From: Consotaella salsifontis
GTDB lineage: Bacteria; Pseudomonadota; Alphaproteobacteria; Rhizobiales; Rhizobiaceae
Length of the DNA stretch: 63,482 nucleotides
Assembly: GCF_900167365.1 (NCBI RefSeq)
Contig: NZ_FUXL01000021.1
Coordinates: 1-63,482, forward strand
Direction: 5' to 3'
This document shows positions 1-12,127 of this stretch, piece by piece. The position numbers and the translations under genes are program-made. Position 1 is the first letter of the stretch, and each line of letters starts with the position of its first letter. The notes beneath the pieces were generated by a model. The model was not told the origin of the DNA. It saw only the letters and a program-made list of their open reading frames with translations, and searched no databases.

Positions 1-192
1 CTGGCCGCCCACGCTCTCCACCTTCGAGGCGTCCAGAACGATCGCCTTGCCGCGCAGCGAAAGAAGCTGCTCCACCAACGGCGCCGCCGCGTTCAGTCCA
101 AGATGGGCCGGAAGCTCCACCGTCATGCTCTCTTCCTGCGAGACCGCTTCAACCGCTGCTTCCGGCGTCTCAACCCGCTTCTTTCTCGCCAT
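1..192 (-). CDS. CheS-like STAS-domain chemotaxis protein, N-terminal part (runs off left edge)
   Basis: The minus strand from an ATG at 192 gives 64 codons that run exactly in frame to base 1. After a charged, low-complexity leader (about 22 residues) comes a STAS-like beta-alpha start: LPAHLGLNAAAPLVEQLL, then LRGKAIVLDASKVESVGG, the usual STAS 'xxxDxSxVExx' strand. It reads toward the left edge and is divergent from the chemoreceptor gene at 530. In Sinorhizobium-type che operons a small STAS protein (CheS) sits just before cheY1 and binds CheA. The missing C-terminal half would match the partial gene at the right edge of this window (63339-63482), which ends 47 codons later. STAS identity is good; the CheS role is inferred from context. 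Confidence 0.75.
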   Translation of the reverse strand, partial: MARKKRVETPEAAVEAVSQEESMTVELPAHLGLNAAAPLVEQLLSLRGKAIVLDASKVESVGGQ

Positions 193-2491
<2,299 letters not shown>

Positions 2492-2530
2492 CCCCCCGCC
2501 GCTCCTGCAACTCGACTTTCAATCGAAAGG

Positions 2531-2562
2531 ACCGGCCGCAGCGATGCGGCCGGTCGTTGTTT
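2531..2562 (+). terminator. rho-independent terminator after the chemoreceptor gene
   Basis: A perfect 10-bp stem (ACCGGCCGCA at 2531-2540 and TGCGGCCGGT at 2545-2554) with a GCGA tetraloop is followed by CGTTGTTTG. It lies 40 bases after the chemoreceptor stop codon. Confidence 0.85.
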
Positions 2563-2782
2563 GTCTGGCGAGAGATAAACCGGTGCGGCCATCGGAAGCC
2601 TTGTCAGGACTCGCGAAATCGCCGCATTTAAGGTTCATCGCACGTTAAAGTGCTTCCGCTCGTCTGGATGTTTCGATCATCTTCATGAAATTCGGGTCTC
2701 CTGAGCGACGAGGCGGGCTGCCTTAAGGGGACGAGGCGGCTTGCGGGCATGATCACGAGAGGCTGGAGCGGGGATCGACTTG

Positions 2783-5074
2783 ATGGCCGAAGGGCGCAGG
2801 CGCGAACGGATCGAACCCACATTCGGGGCGGACGAGCCTTCGACGGACGAGGAAATCCGTTTCTCTATCGACGATAGGGCGGTTCCCGAAATGGGTGGTC
2901 GTCGCGCCGCCAAGGGGCGCTCTCGGCAGCAGGGGAAATCGTCTGGATCCGGCGAGACAAGCCGTCGCGGCTCCTCCTCCTCCTCGGGAGGCTCGGGCTC
3001 CGGCTCAGGCAAAGGGCGGCGTCGGCGCAGCTTTCTCGGCCATCTCTTTCGTCTGTTCTTTGCTCTCGGCGTGTGGGGCGCCGTCGCCGTCGCGGCGCTC
3101 GTCGCCTACGTCGCGGTCACGCTGCCCCAGGAGGCCTGGGTCATTCCCGAGAGGCCGCCCAACGTCAAGATCGTCTCGGTGTCGGGAGAATTGCTCGCCA
3201 ACCGGGGCATCACCGGCGGCGAGGCGGTTTCGCTCAACGAGATGAGCCCGTATCTTCCCGAGGCGGTCATCGCCATCGAGGACCGGCGGTTCTATTCCCA
3301 TTACGGCGTCGATCCGCTGGGGATCGTGCGCGCCTTCGTTGAGAACATGGCTGCTGGCTCGACCGTTCAGGGCGGCTCGACCCTGACGCAGCAGCTGGCC
3401 AAGAACATCTTCCTCAACCCCGAGCAGACGATCCAGCGCAAGATCCAGGAAGCGATTCTGGCCCTTTGGCTCGAACACAAGTTCACCAAGGATCAGATTC
3501 TCGAAATGTATCTCAACCGGGTCTATTTCGGCTCCGGAGCGACAGGCGTCGACGCAGCCGCGCATCGCTACTTCGGCAAGTCGCCCGCCGACCTCAGCCT
3601 TGGCGAGTCGGCGCTCCTGGCGGGCCTGCTCAAGGCGCCCTCGCGCCTCTCGCCGGCGCGCGATCCAGAGGCCGCCAAGGACCGGGCGGACGTCGTTTTG
3701 GCGGCCATGCTCGACGAGGGCTTCATCAACAAGGACGACTACGAGGCGGCGCTGAAGATGCAGCCGACCCGCGCCAAGAGCTATTGGTCGGGCGCGGAGA
3801 ACTATGCCGCCGACCTGGTGATGAAGGACCTCAAGGACCTCGTCGGCGAGGTCCATGAGGACGTGGTGGTGGAGACCACGCTCGACCTCGGTTTGGAAAA
3901 GGAAGCCGAAAAGGCCATTCGCGACACGGTCAACGGCGCCACCCGCAATGTCAGTCAGGGCGCGCTCGTGGCCATCGACGGCACCGGCGCCATCCGCGCC
4001 ATGGTGGGCGGGCGCGACTATGCGGAAAGCCAGTACAACCGGGCTGTCGACGCCAAGCGCCAGCCCGGCTCGGCCTTCAAGCCCTTCGTCTATGAGACCG
4101 CGCTGGAGTTCGGCTGGCGGCCGGAGACGATGGTCAACGACGCGCCGACGAAGATCGGCAACTGGTCGCCGGAAAACTATGACCGCAAGTATCGCGGTCC
4201 CGTCATGCTGGCGACGGCGCTCCAACACTCGCTCAACACCATCGCCGCGCAGCTGACGGCCGCCGTCGGCCCCGAGGCGGTGATCCAGACGGCGCAGCGC
4301 CTCGGCATCCAGACGGCCCTTGCCGACAACGCGTCGATCGCGCTCGGCACCTCCGAGGTTTCCCTTCTGGAACTGACGAGTGCCTATGCGCCTTTCGCCA
4401 ATGGCGGCTATCTGGCGAAGCCCCATCTGGTGAACCGGATCACGACGCTGTCGGGCAAGGTGCTCTACGAGCGCGGCGCCGAGGTGCCGCCGGTGGTCGT
4501 CTCCAGCGATATCGTTGGCATGATGAACGCAATGCTGACGCGGGTGGTCGCGGCCGGCACAGGCCACAAGGCCGCCCTCGACGGCTGGCAAGTGGCCGGC
4601 AAGACCGGCACGACCCAGGACTTCAAGGACGCCTGGTTCGTCGGCTACACCTCCAATTTGACCACCGGCGTCTGGCTCGGCAACGACAACGGCGCCAAGA
4701 TGAAGGCCGTAACCGGCGGCACGCTGCCGGCCGAGGCCTGGCAGAAGTTCATGACCGCTGCCCATGAGGGCCTGCCGCCCATGCCGCTGCCGGGCAACTA
4801 CACGATCGGCGAGCCGCAGGCGCCGCTTGTGGCCGACGGCACCGGAGGCACCGGCTATGACGACGCAAACAGCTGGGGCGACGGGCAGCAGCCGGCGGGT
4901 GTCGACGAGTACGGCAACCCGATCTACGGCGCGGATCCCACGCCACCTGGAATGGTGCCGGCCAGCCGGCTGGAGCGACGCGCGCAACCTTCGCCGGGTG
5001 ATCTCCTGGAAGGTCCGGTGGGCGGCGGGCGCCCGAGCGACCGCTCGCTCTTCCGCAGGCTCTTCGGCAACTGA
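2783..5074 (+). CDS. class A penicillin-binding protein (PBP1A type), bifunctional transglycosylase/transpeptidase
   Basis: It polymerises and cross-links peptidoglycan at the inner membrane. I chose the ATG at 2783 over the TTG just before it; the product is 763 residues. A basic, Ser/Gly-rich cytoplasmic tail (to about 85) precedes one membrane anchor (about 90-113). The GT51 domain shows IAIEDRRFYSHYG (catalytic Glu near 166) and GGSTLTQQLAKN. The transpeptidase domain shows SAFK (nucleophile Ser near 430), SLN (near 483) and KTGTT (near 607). The Gly/Asp-rich tail ends in basic residues. All catalytic motifs are present, so it should be active. The long disordered N-terminus is typical of rhizobial PBP1 proteins. 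Confidence 0.95.
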   Translation: MAEGRRRERIEPTFGADEPSTDEEIRFSIDDRAVPEMGGRRAAKGRSRQQGKSSGSGETSRRGSSSSSGGSGSGSGKGRRRRSFLGHLFRLFFALGVWGAVAVAALVAYVAVTLPQEAWVIPERPPNVKIVSVSGELLANRGITGGEAVSLNEMSPYLPEAVIAIEDRRFYSHYGVDPLGIVRAFVENMAAGSTVQGGSTLTQQLAKNIFLNPEQTIQRKIQEAILALWLEHKFTKDQILEMYLNRVYFGSGATGVDAAAHRYFGKSPADLSLGESALLAGLLKAPSRLSPARDPEAAKDRADVVLAAMLDEGFINKDDYEAALKMQPTRAKSYWSGAENYAADLVMKDLKDLVGEVHEDVVVETTLDLGLEKEAEKAIRDTVNGATRNVSQGALVAIDGTGAIRAMVGGRDYAESQYNRAVDAKRQPGSAFKPFVYETALEFGWRPETMVNDAPTKIGNWSPENYDRKYRGPVMLATALQHSLNTIAAQLTAAVGPEAVIQTAQRLGIQTALADNASIALGTSEVSLLELTSAYAPFANGGYLAKPHLVNRITTLSGKVLYERGAEVPPVVVSSDIVGMMNAMLTRVVAAGTGHKAALDGWQVAGKTGTTQDFKDAWFVGYTSNLTTGVWLGNDNGAKMKAVTGGTLPAEAWQKFMTAAHEGLPPMPLPGNYTIGEPQAPLVADGTGGTGYDDANSWGDGQQPAGVDEYGNPIYGADPTPPGMVPASRLERRAQPSPGDLLEGPVGGGRPSDRSLFRRLFGN

Positions 5075-5095
5075 TACCGCTGATGCCGTCTAATG

Positions 5096-5127
5096 AAAAA
5101 GCCGCGACGCCTGGCGTCGCGGCTTTT
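5096..5127. terminator. bidirectional intrinsic terminator between convergent genes
   Basis: AAAAA precedes a perfect stem (GCCGCGACGC at 5101-5110, GCGTCGCGGC at 5114-5123) with a 3-base loop and a TTTT tail. The flanking A and T tracts let it work for both the PBP gene and the convergent operon ending at 5157. Confidence 0.88.
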
Positions 5128-5156
5128 CTGCATAGGTGCGTCGCGCCGGACCGCGA

Positions 5157-6392
5157 TCAGTAAAGCGCCTGCTTTCCGCCAGCCTGCGACGCCGGGTTTC
5201 CGGTGGTCGAAGGACCCGATCCAACGGAGGCCGACCCGGAAGAGCCTGAGCCCGAAGAGGGAGCAAGGCCTTCCTTTTGGGCCTCGTCCTTTGCCTTGTC
5301 GGTCGCGGCCTTGGCGACGGAGGAAACCTTGTCGGCCACGGTCTCGCCCTCGGGCGAAGGCTTCAGGCCCTGCTTGTCGGCTTCCTCGCTTGCCGCCTTG
5401 TAGGCCTCCTCCGCGACATGGGTGGCGCGGTCGGCGGTGTCCTTGGCGTAGTCGAGCGCATCGTCTCGAAGACGATCGCGCGCCTCGCCCATCCATTCGT
5501 CCTCGCGGCGGGTCGAGGGCATGGCCGCGCCGATCGCGGCACCGATGGCGACGGCCACCGCACCCATGACCAGCGGCTCCTCATAGAGCGTGTCGAGAAT
5601 GCCGCGACGGGCACGGTCGCCCCAGCCGTAGACGGCATGGCCGGCCTCGTTGGCACGGCGATAGGCGCGATCGCCTGCCCGATAGGCGGCGTCCGAAGCA
5701 TCGTGGGCGGCGCGCCTCGCCGAGTCGGTCATATTCGACAGGCTCTCGCCGGCCTGCGCCGCGGCGGCCGAAGCGCCGTCGGCGATGTGGCTGGCGGTCG
5801 AGGAAACGCCGGACGCCGCGCTCGATGCCGCATGGCGCACGCCGGAGGCCGCGCTGGTCGCCGTGTCGCGCGCGCCGGACGCCGCGCTCGATGCGGTGTG
5901 GCCGGCACTCGATGCGGCACCTCTTACAGCACCCGACGCCGAGCTTGCTGCATGGCTGGCGCGCTCGCCATAGGTTGAGCTGTCCGTGCCGTGACCGGCG
6001 GGTCCGGGATAGCCGACCGGGTAGGGCGGCGGCGTTCCGGGGCGGCCCGCGACTGCCGCCGGGTAGCGCCGCGCGTAGGCTTCCCTCTCGTGGTCGTCGT
6101 CGCGCCAATCGTCATAGCGGCGGCGCAGCCTTCCGCTCTCCCGGCGCGCCGGCTCGCCAAAAACGAGCCAGGCGATACCGGCGCCGATGAGGCCGAGCGC
6201 CAGAGGATTGTCGCGCGCCTGGTTCTTCAGGTTGCCGACGAACTCGGCTCCCTGGCCCTCGCGGGCATAGGAGGTCACTTCATCGACCATCTGGCCGAGA
6301 GAGAAGCGGTCACGCAATTGGTTCAGGGTGGTTTCGACACCGGCGCGATGGCCTTCGGCCTCGCGCTCGAGGCGGTCGGTGGAGTTGCTCAT
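5157..6392 (-). CDS. DUF3618 membrane protein with LEA-like Ala/Ser repeats
   Basis: This 411-residue protein has an N-terminal DUF3618 region (about 1-60: RLEREAEGHRAGVETTLNQLRDR), a membrane segment at about 63-79, then a long stretch of degenerate roughly 11-residue Ala/Ser/Gly repeats (about 140-245; ASSAASGVR, SAASGARDT and similar), a second hydrophobic segment (about 256-280, AVAVAIGAAIGAAM) and a soluble tail rich in Lys/Glu/Ala. The repeats and tail resemble LEA or apolipoprotein-like amphipathic helices. An AAGGAG precedes the ATG, which overlaps the stop of the upstream holin-family gene (ATGA). Function is unknown. The holin-DUF3618 pairing is common in Rhizobiales, and a role at the envelope under stress is inference. 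Confidence 0.8.
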   Translation of the reverse strand: MSNSTDRLEREAEGHRAGVETTLNQLRDRFSLGQMVDEVTSYAREGQGAEFVGNLKNQARDNPLALGLIGAGIAWLVFGEPARRESGRLRRRYDDWRDDDHEREAYARRYPAAVAGRPGTPPPYPVGYPGPAGHGTDSSTYGERASHAASSASGAVRGAASSAGHTASSAASGARDTATSAASGVRHAASSAASGVSSTASHIADGASAAAAQAGESLSNMTDSARRAAHDASDAAYRAGDRAYRRANEAGHAVYGWGDRARRGILDTLYEEPLVMGAVAVAIGAAIGAAMPSTRREDEWMGEARDRLRDDALDYAKDTADRATHVAEEAYKAASEEADKQGLKPSPEGETVADKVSSVAKAATDKAKDEAQKEGLAPSSGSGSSGSASVGSGPSTTGNPASQAGGKQALY

Positions 6393-6808
6393 CGTACCTG
6401 CTCCTTGGCAAGGCGGGTATCCTGGCGCAGCTGGTGCGCCGTCCTGTCGGGCGTCAGATTGGAGGGCTCGAGATCCTTGCGGCCCTTCATCAGCAGCGCC
6501 ACGCCGACGACGGCGATGACGACGCCGACAATGAGGGCGGCCCAGCCCGGATGCATGAACTCGGCCAGCGCGGTGACGAGCGCCATGGCCAGCACGATCA
6601 GGGAAACGAGGAGGCAGATGGCGCCCGCGACGAGCGAGCCGCCGGCGATCTCGACCTGGCGGATCTTGTCGCCGATCTCGGCTCGGATCAGCTGTCCCTC
6701 GGTGCGAAAGAGGTCCGTCGTCTCACGCAGCAGGTCGCTGATCAGATCGGGAATCGACCGGGCTGCCTGGGGATCGAGGGGACGGGTGTCCTGGGGATCA
6801 ACGGCCAT
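6389..6808 (-). CDS. phage-holin-family (Holin-X type) small membrane protein
   Basis: This 139-residue protein has an N-terminal amphipathic region (SIPDLISDLLRETTDLFRTE, near 19-38) followed by two membrane segments (about 55-85 and 88-108), ending in a basic tail. The 'LFRAELxLxKAEI'-like pattern (here DLFRTEGQLIRAEIGDKI) is that of the Pfam Holin-X/phage holin 3_6 family, which in proteobacteria is chromosomal and not part of a prophage. It overlaps the upstream gene by 11 bases and the downstream gene by 4, so the three genes are one translationally coupled unit. No lysis genes are near, so a lytic role is unlikely. Confidence 0.8.
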   Translation of the reverse strand: MAVDPQDTRPLDPQAARSIPDLISDLLRETTDLFRTEGQLIRAEIGDKIRQVEIAGGSLVAGAICLLVSLIVLAMALVTALAEFMHPGWAALIVGVVIAVVGVALLMKGRKDLEPSNLTPDRTAHQLRQDTRLAKEQVR

Positions 6809-7511
6809 GCTGCTCGTTCTCCGTCGTTCGAGGGAAGGAAGGGGTGGCCCCCGCGGGACTCGTGGTCGCGCTCGTGGGATTTACTGTGGCGGGCCGGCCG
6901 CCGACGGCGGTGCTTGCGGCCGCCGGTTGCCGCGACGGGCCCTCGGGGCGATAGCCGAACGGTTCGCGCTGGCCCTCGCCGGGGCGGTAATCCCTGCCTC
7001 GTCCATGGTCGCCGGAATGACCCGGATGATCGTGGTCGCCGGAGGCCCGCGCGAAGCGCCCGAGGGCGACGCCCGCAAGGGTCGCGCCGATGAGGAAGGC
7101 GCCAGGCTGGCGGCGGGCGAAGCCGGCGACGGAGCGCATCATATCCTCGACGCTCTTGCCCTTGACCTCGCGCGATGCGCTTTCGAGGCTGCGCGCGGCC
7201 TCCCGCAGAAGGCTCGCCGACATCGACTGGTCGCGCTCGCCAAGCTCGTCCGACGCCTTGCGGATCGCGGCGGCGAAGTCCTCCATGTTGCCGGCGGCGA
7301 AATCCTTGCCGCTCTCGGCCGATTCATAGGCCTGAGTCTTCGCCTTGCCGGCGACGTTCGCGGCCATGGCGGAAGCTTCCTGCTTCAAGGTCGCCGCACC
7401 TTCGGAAAGATTGTCGGCAGCCGAACGGGCCTCGCGCTCGGCGGTCTCGCGGACCCTGCTGGCATCCTGTTCGTAGCGCTTTGCGCCCGGATCTCTGGTT
7501 TGATCTGACAT
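6798..7511 (-). CDS. hypothetical protein with LEA/DUF883-like helical region and one hydrophobic segment
   Basis: I chose the ATG at 7511, which has GGAG six bases upstream, over a start five codons earlier that lacks one. The 237-residue product begins with a charged, Ala-rich helical region (ASRVRETAEREARSAADNL, then AANVAGKAKTQAYESAE) that resembles LEA or DUF883-type proteins. A hydrophobic segment near 143-162 (GAFLIGATLAGVALGRFA) resembles the anchor of those ribosome/membrane-associated families. The C-terminal 70 residues are Pro/Gly/Ser-rich and probably disordered. It lies in an operon with the holin-family and DUF3618 proteins. The exact function is unknown. Confidence 0.7.
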   Translation of the reverse strand: MSDQTRDPGAKRYEQDASRVRETAEREARSAADNLSEGAATLKQEASAMAANVAGKAKTQAYESAESGKDFAAGNMEDFAAAIRKASDELGERDQSMSASLLREAARSLESASREVKGKSVEDMMRSVAGFARRQPGAFLIGATLAGVALGRFARASGDHDHPGHSGDHGRGRDYRPGEGQREPFGYRPEGPSRQPAAASTAVGGRPATVNPTSATTSPAGATPSFPRTTENEQHGR

Positions 7512-7522
7512 GATGTTCTCCG

Positions 7523-7597
7523 TCAACGCAGGCCGAAGAAGGAAAGAATGGCGAGGACCACGACAATCAGCCCAATCAGATAAATGATGCTGTTCAC
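7523..7597 (-). CDS. 24-residue hydrophobic membrane peptide
   Basis: A GTG at 7597 has AAGGAG eight bases upstream and opens a 24-codon frame that ends at 7523, only 11 bases before the next gene's start. The peptide starts with NSIIYLIG, is almost wholly hydrophobic (one membrane segment) and ends in SFFGLR. Very similar tiny proteins of the form 'xxIIYxxGLxVxVxAxLSFFGLR' are, from memory, widespread in Rhizobiales. The good ribosome site and the operon position support it as a real gene. Function is unknown. Confidence 0.72.
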   Translation of the reverse strand: MNSIIYLIGLIVVVLAILSFFGLR

Positions 7598-7941
7598 GAA
7601 GCTCACTCCTTGTCTTACACCCGCTGGCGTCAGCGATTCTTCGCCGTTCAACGCGAGACGACGATGCTTGCGGTCATAAGGCAGAAGGGCCTTCATCAGT
7701 TCCGTTGATCTTTCGCACCAGAACGTTGGTCGCGAAGCAGAACGTCGGAGTCGGAGGCAGCAACAACTCGCCAAACCGCCTTGCGGCCTCCCGTCGCCGT
7801 TCATATATAGCCGCCAGCCCGCCCGCTCGGCTCCCCGCCGGGCGCGACGCGGAACATCATTCTTCCAAAGCATCCGGGGGCTACCACAGCGGAATGCCTC
7901 TCAAGAGGGTCCTGGTGGCTCGCTAGAAAAGGAGAGATCAT
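7598..7941. other. 344-base divergent intergenic region between membrane-protein operon and dnaK
   Basis: The right half holds the dnaK leader and its sigma-32 promoter (7780-7808). The left half should hold the promoter of the leftward operon. There is a GGAAC on the minus strand near 7702-7706 but no CGTT at the 16-17 base spacing expected for the general stress sigma factor EcfG, so I do not call that promoter. No convincing gene is seen here. Confidence 0.5.
7780..7808 (+). promoter_or_regulatory. sigma-32 (RpoH) type heat-shock promoter for dnaK
   Basis: CTTG at 7780-7783 is followed by 18 bases and CATATAT at 7802-7808, close to the alphaproteobacterial RpoH pattern (CTTG, 17-18 bases, CYTATNT). 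Transcription would start near 7815, giving a leader of about 125 bases before dnaK. Confidence 0.7.
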
Positions 7942-9867
<1,926 letters not shown>

Positions 9868-9887
9868 TCGCGCAGGCTTGTGACGCG

Positions 9888-9920
9888 AAAGCCCTCGGCG
9901 AGCGATTGCCGGGGGCTTTT
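9888..9920 (+). terminator. intrinsic terminator after dnaK
   Basis: AAAGCCCTCGGC (9888-9899) pairs with GCCGGGGGCTTT (9908-9919, one G-T pair) around an 8-base loop and runs into a T tract. It separates dnaK from dnaJ, so dnaJ may also have its own promoter in the 175 bases that follow. Confidence 0.85.
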
Positions 9921-10094
9921 GATTAGACGGATGCTGTTCCCGCGCTTTTCTGGAACGGTTCCGGTCTTGCTTGGCTGGCTGTGCTATGGCAACCAGCACA
10001 AAGCATTCCTACATCTCGCTTCTGTCGGGGATAGTTCCGGCGAAGTGCCCGCCAAGCGGCGATCTCCCATGCCACAGACGATGGATCAGTCTCG

Positions 10095-11234
10095 ATGAAG
10101 GTCGACTATTACGAGATACTCGGCGTCTCGAAGGGATGTGACGAGAAGACTCTCAAGTCGTCGTTTCGCAAGCTGGCGATGAAGTATCACCCCGACCGAA
10201 ACCCCGGCGACGATACGGCGGAGGTGAAGTTCAAGGAGATCAACGAGGCCTACGAGGTCCTGAAGGACCCCCAGAAGCGCGCCGCCTACGACCGCTTCGG
10301 CCATGCCGCTTTCCAGAACGGCGGAGCCGGCGCCGGAGGGTTCAGGGCCGACTTCTCCTCCTCCATGGCCGACATCTTCGACGATATCTTCGGCGAGATG
10401 ATGGGCCAGCGGCGCGGCCGAACTTCCGCCACGTCGGGACGCGAGCGCGGCTCGGACCTGCGCTACAACATGGAAATCTCGCTGGAGGAGGCATTCTCCG
10501 GCAAGACCGCCGAGATCGGCGTTCCCACCACCATTCAGTGCGACGAATGCTCCGGCACGGGCGCCAAGCCCGGCACGAGCCCACGGCCATGCCCGACGTG
10601 CGGCGGCGCGGGGCGCGTGAGGGCGGCGCAGGGCTTCTTTTCCATCGAGCGCACCTGTCCGACCTGTCAGGGCCGGGGCGAGGTGATCGCCGATCCTTGC
10701 GGCAAGTGCGGCGGCAATGGCCGTCTGCCCGAGGAGCGCACGCTTTCGGTCAGCATTCCGGCCGGCATCGAGGACGGCACGCGCATCCGCCTTGCCGGCG
10801 AGGGCGAGGCGGGTCTTCGCGGCGGACCTTCGGGTGACCTCTACATCTTTCTGTCGGTCAAGCCCCACGAGCTCTTCCAGCGCGACGGCTCGGACCTCTT
10901 CTGCAAGATCCCCATCTCCATGACCACCGCCGCTCTCGGCGGCGCCTTCGAGGTGACGACGCTCGATGGCTCGACGACGCGGGTCAAGGTTCCCGAAGGC
11001 ACGCAGACGGGCAAGCAGTTCCGCGTCAAGAGCAAGGGCATGCCGGTGCTGCGCTCGACCCAGAACGGCGATCTCTTCATTCAGGTGACGGTGGAGACGC
11101 CGCAAAATCTCTCGCGCCGGCAGCGCGAGCTCCTGGAGGAGTTTGAAGAAATCTCTTCCTCCGAGAATTCGCCTCAATCCAATGGCTTCTTCTCGCGCAT
11201 GAAGGAGTTCTTCGAGGGACTCGGAGAGAGTTGA
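10095..11234 (+). CDS. dnaJ: chaperone protein DnaJ (Hsp40)
   Basis: This 379-residue type I J-protein starts with the J domain ([23 protein letters not shown] near residue 35), then a Gly/Phe-rich region, the zinc-binding region with four CxxCxGxG-type repeats ([32 protein letters not shown]) at about 150-215, and the C-terminal substrate domains. It stimulates DnaK's ATPase and delivers substrates. No strong Shine-Dalgarno sequence is seen before the ATG, but this start matches the family. The arrangement dnaK-dnaJ is standard. Confidence 0.98.
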   Translation: MKVDYYEILGVSKGCDEKTLKSSFRKLAMKYHPDRNPGDDTAEVKFKEINEAYEVLKDPQKRAAYDRFGHAAFQNGGAGAGGFRADFSSSMADIFDDIFGEMMGQRRGRTSATSGRERGSDLRYNMEISLEEAFSGKTAEIGVPTTIQCDECSGTGAKPGTSPRPCPTCGGAGRVRAAQGFFSIERTCPTCQGRGEVIADPCGKCGGNGRLPEERTLSVSIPAGIEDGTRIRLAGEGEAGLRGGPSGDLYIFLSVKPHELFQRDGSDLFCKIPISMTTAALGGAFEVTTLDGSTTRVKVPEGTQTGKQFRVKSKGMPVLRSTQNGDLFIQVTVETPQNLSRRQRELLEEFEEISSSENSPQSNGFFSRMKEFFEGLGES

Positions 11235-11436
11235 GGCTTTCATGCCTTCGTCCATGCGACTCATGGCCCCGCCTGTGCGACCGCCGCGCCACTGTGGCGC
11301 CTCGCATGGCATGGCGGCGGGTTCGTTGCGGCCGATTCTCTTCCAAACGTCATGGAAGTGTGACATTCGACATGCATGACGAATCCGGGCCGCGCTGCGC
11401 GTCGATCGGACTGCATCTCGAGGGAGAGGTCAGGTG

Positions 11437-12084
11437 ATGGGGCAAGTCGAATCGCACCTCAAGCGTATCCATCTTCAGCGCCCCCCGCGCCTCAAGTCCG
11501 AGGAAATGCGACGGAAGATGCTGGACGAGGCGCGATTTTTTCGCGGCTGGCTGCAAAAGCCGCTGCAGATCGGCGCCGTCTCTCCCTCCTCGCGCACACT
11601 CGGCCGGCGGATGTCCTCCTTCGTGCCGATGGAGAAAGTCGCCGAGGGAGGCTACGTACTGGAGCTCGGACCGGGCACCGGCGTCGTCACGGCCTGTCTC
11701 ATCGAGCGCGGCATCCCTGAGGACCAGCTGGTTCTCATCGAATATTCCCGCGAGTTCTGCGTTCTCCTGCGGGCACGCTTTCCCAAGGCGCATATTATCG
11801 AGGGCGACGCCTACAATCCCGGCAAGGCGCTCGACGAGGTCGTGAAGGGAAAGGGTCTGGCGGCCGTCGTCTCCAGCCTGCCGCTTTTCACCCGGCCGGA
11901 GCGCCAGCGCGAGACCCTGGTCGACATGGCACTCACGCGCCTCGAATCCGGCCTTCCCTTCATCCAGTTCTCCTATGCCTTCACGCAGCCCGTGAAGCCG
12001 GAGCGGATCGGCGCCAGCCTCTTCACCAGATCCTGGATCAAGCGCAACCTGCCGCCCGCCCGCGTCCTCGTCTATCGCCGCTGA
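11437..12084 (+). CDS. PmtA-like phospholipid N-methyltransferase family protein (copy 1)
   Basis: This 215-residue class I SAM-dependent methyltransferase has the SAM motif I VLELGPGTGVVT (about 74-85), an acidic motif II LIEYSREFC and the membrane-lipid methyltransferase features GAVSPSSRTLGRRM near the start and SYAFTQPVKPE near the end. The family (COG3963) includes rhizobial PmtA, which methylates phosphatidylethanolamine toward phosphatidylcholine. I took the ATG at 11437, with GAGAGG upstream, over the GTG at 11434. A paralogue follows 43 bases later. Which of the two, if either, makes phosphatidylcholine cannot be read from sequence alone; small rRNA-dimethylase-like annotations are the main alternative. 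Confidence 0.82.
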   Translation: MGQVESHLKRIHLQRPPRLKSEEMRRKMLDEARFFRGWLQKPLQIGAVSPSSRTLGRRMSSFVPMEKVAEGGYVLELGPGTGVVTACLIERGIPEDQLVLIEYSREFCVLLRARFPKAHIIEGDAYNPGKALDEVVKGKGLAAVVSSLPLFTRPERQRETLVDMALTRLESGLPFIQFSYAFTQPVKPERIGASLFTRSWIKRNLPPARVLVYRR

Positions 12085-12127
12085 TCCTCGCCCACCCTTA
12101 CCGCCGAAGCAAAAGGCAGCGACCTTC

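Noticed and set aside
3005-4987. 660-codon minus-strand frame antisense to the penicillin-binding protein
   Set aside because: The plus-strand PBP has all catalytic motifs; the antisense frame has none and an Arg/Gly/His-rich composition typical of shadow frames.
6389-6808. holin gene as evidence of a prophage
   Set aside because: The Holin-X family is common as a chromosomal gene beside DUF3618 proteins; no endolysin, capsid or integrase gene is nearby.
7695-7730. possible EcfG (general stress) promoter for the leftward LEA-like operon
   Set aside because: A GGAAC is present on the minus strand near 7702-7706, but no CGTT occurs 16-17 bases downstream.
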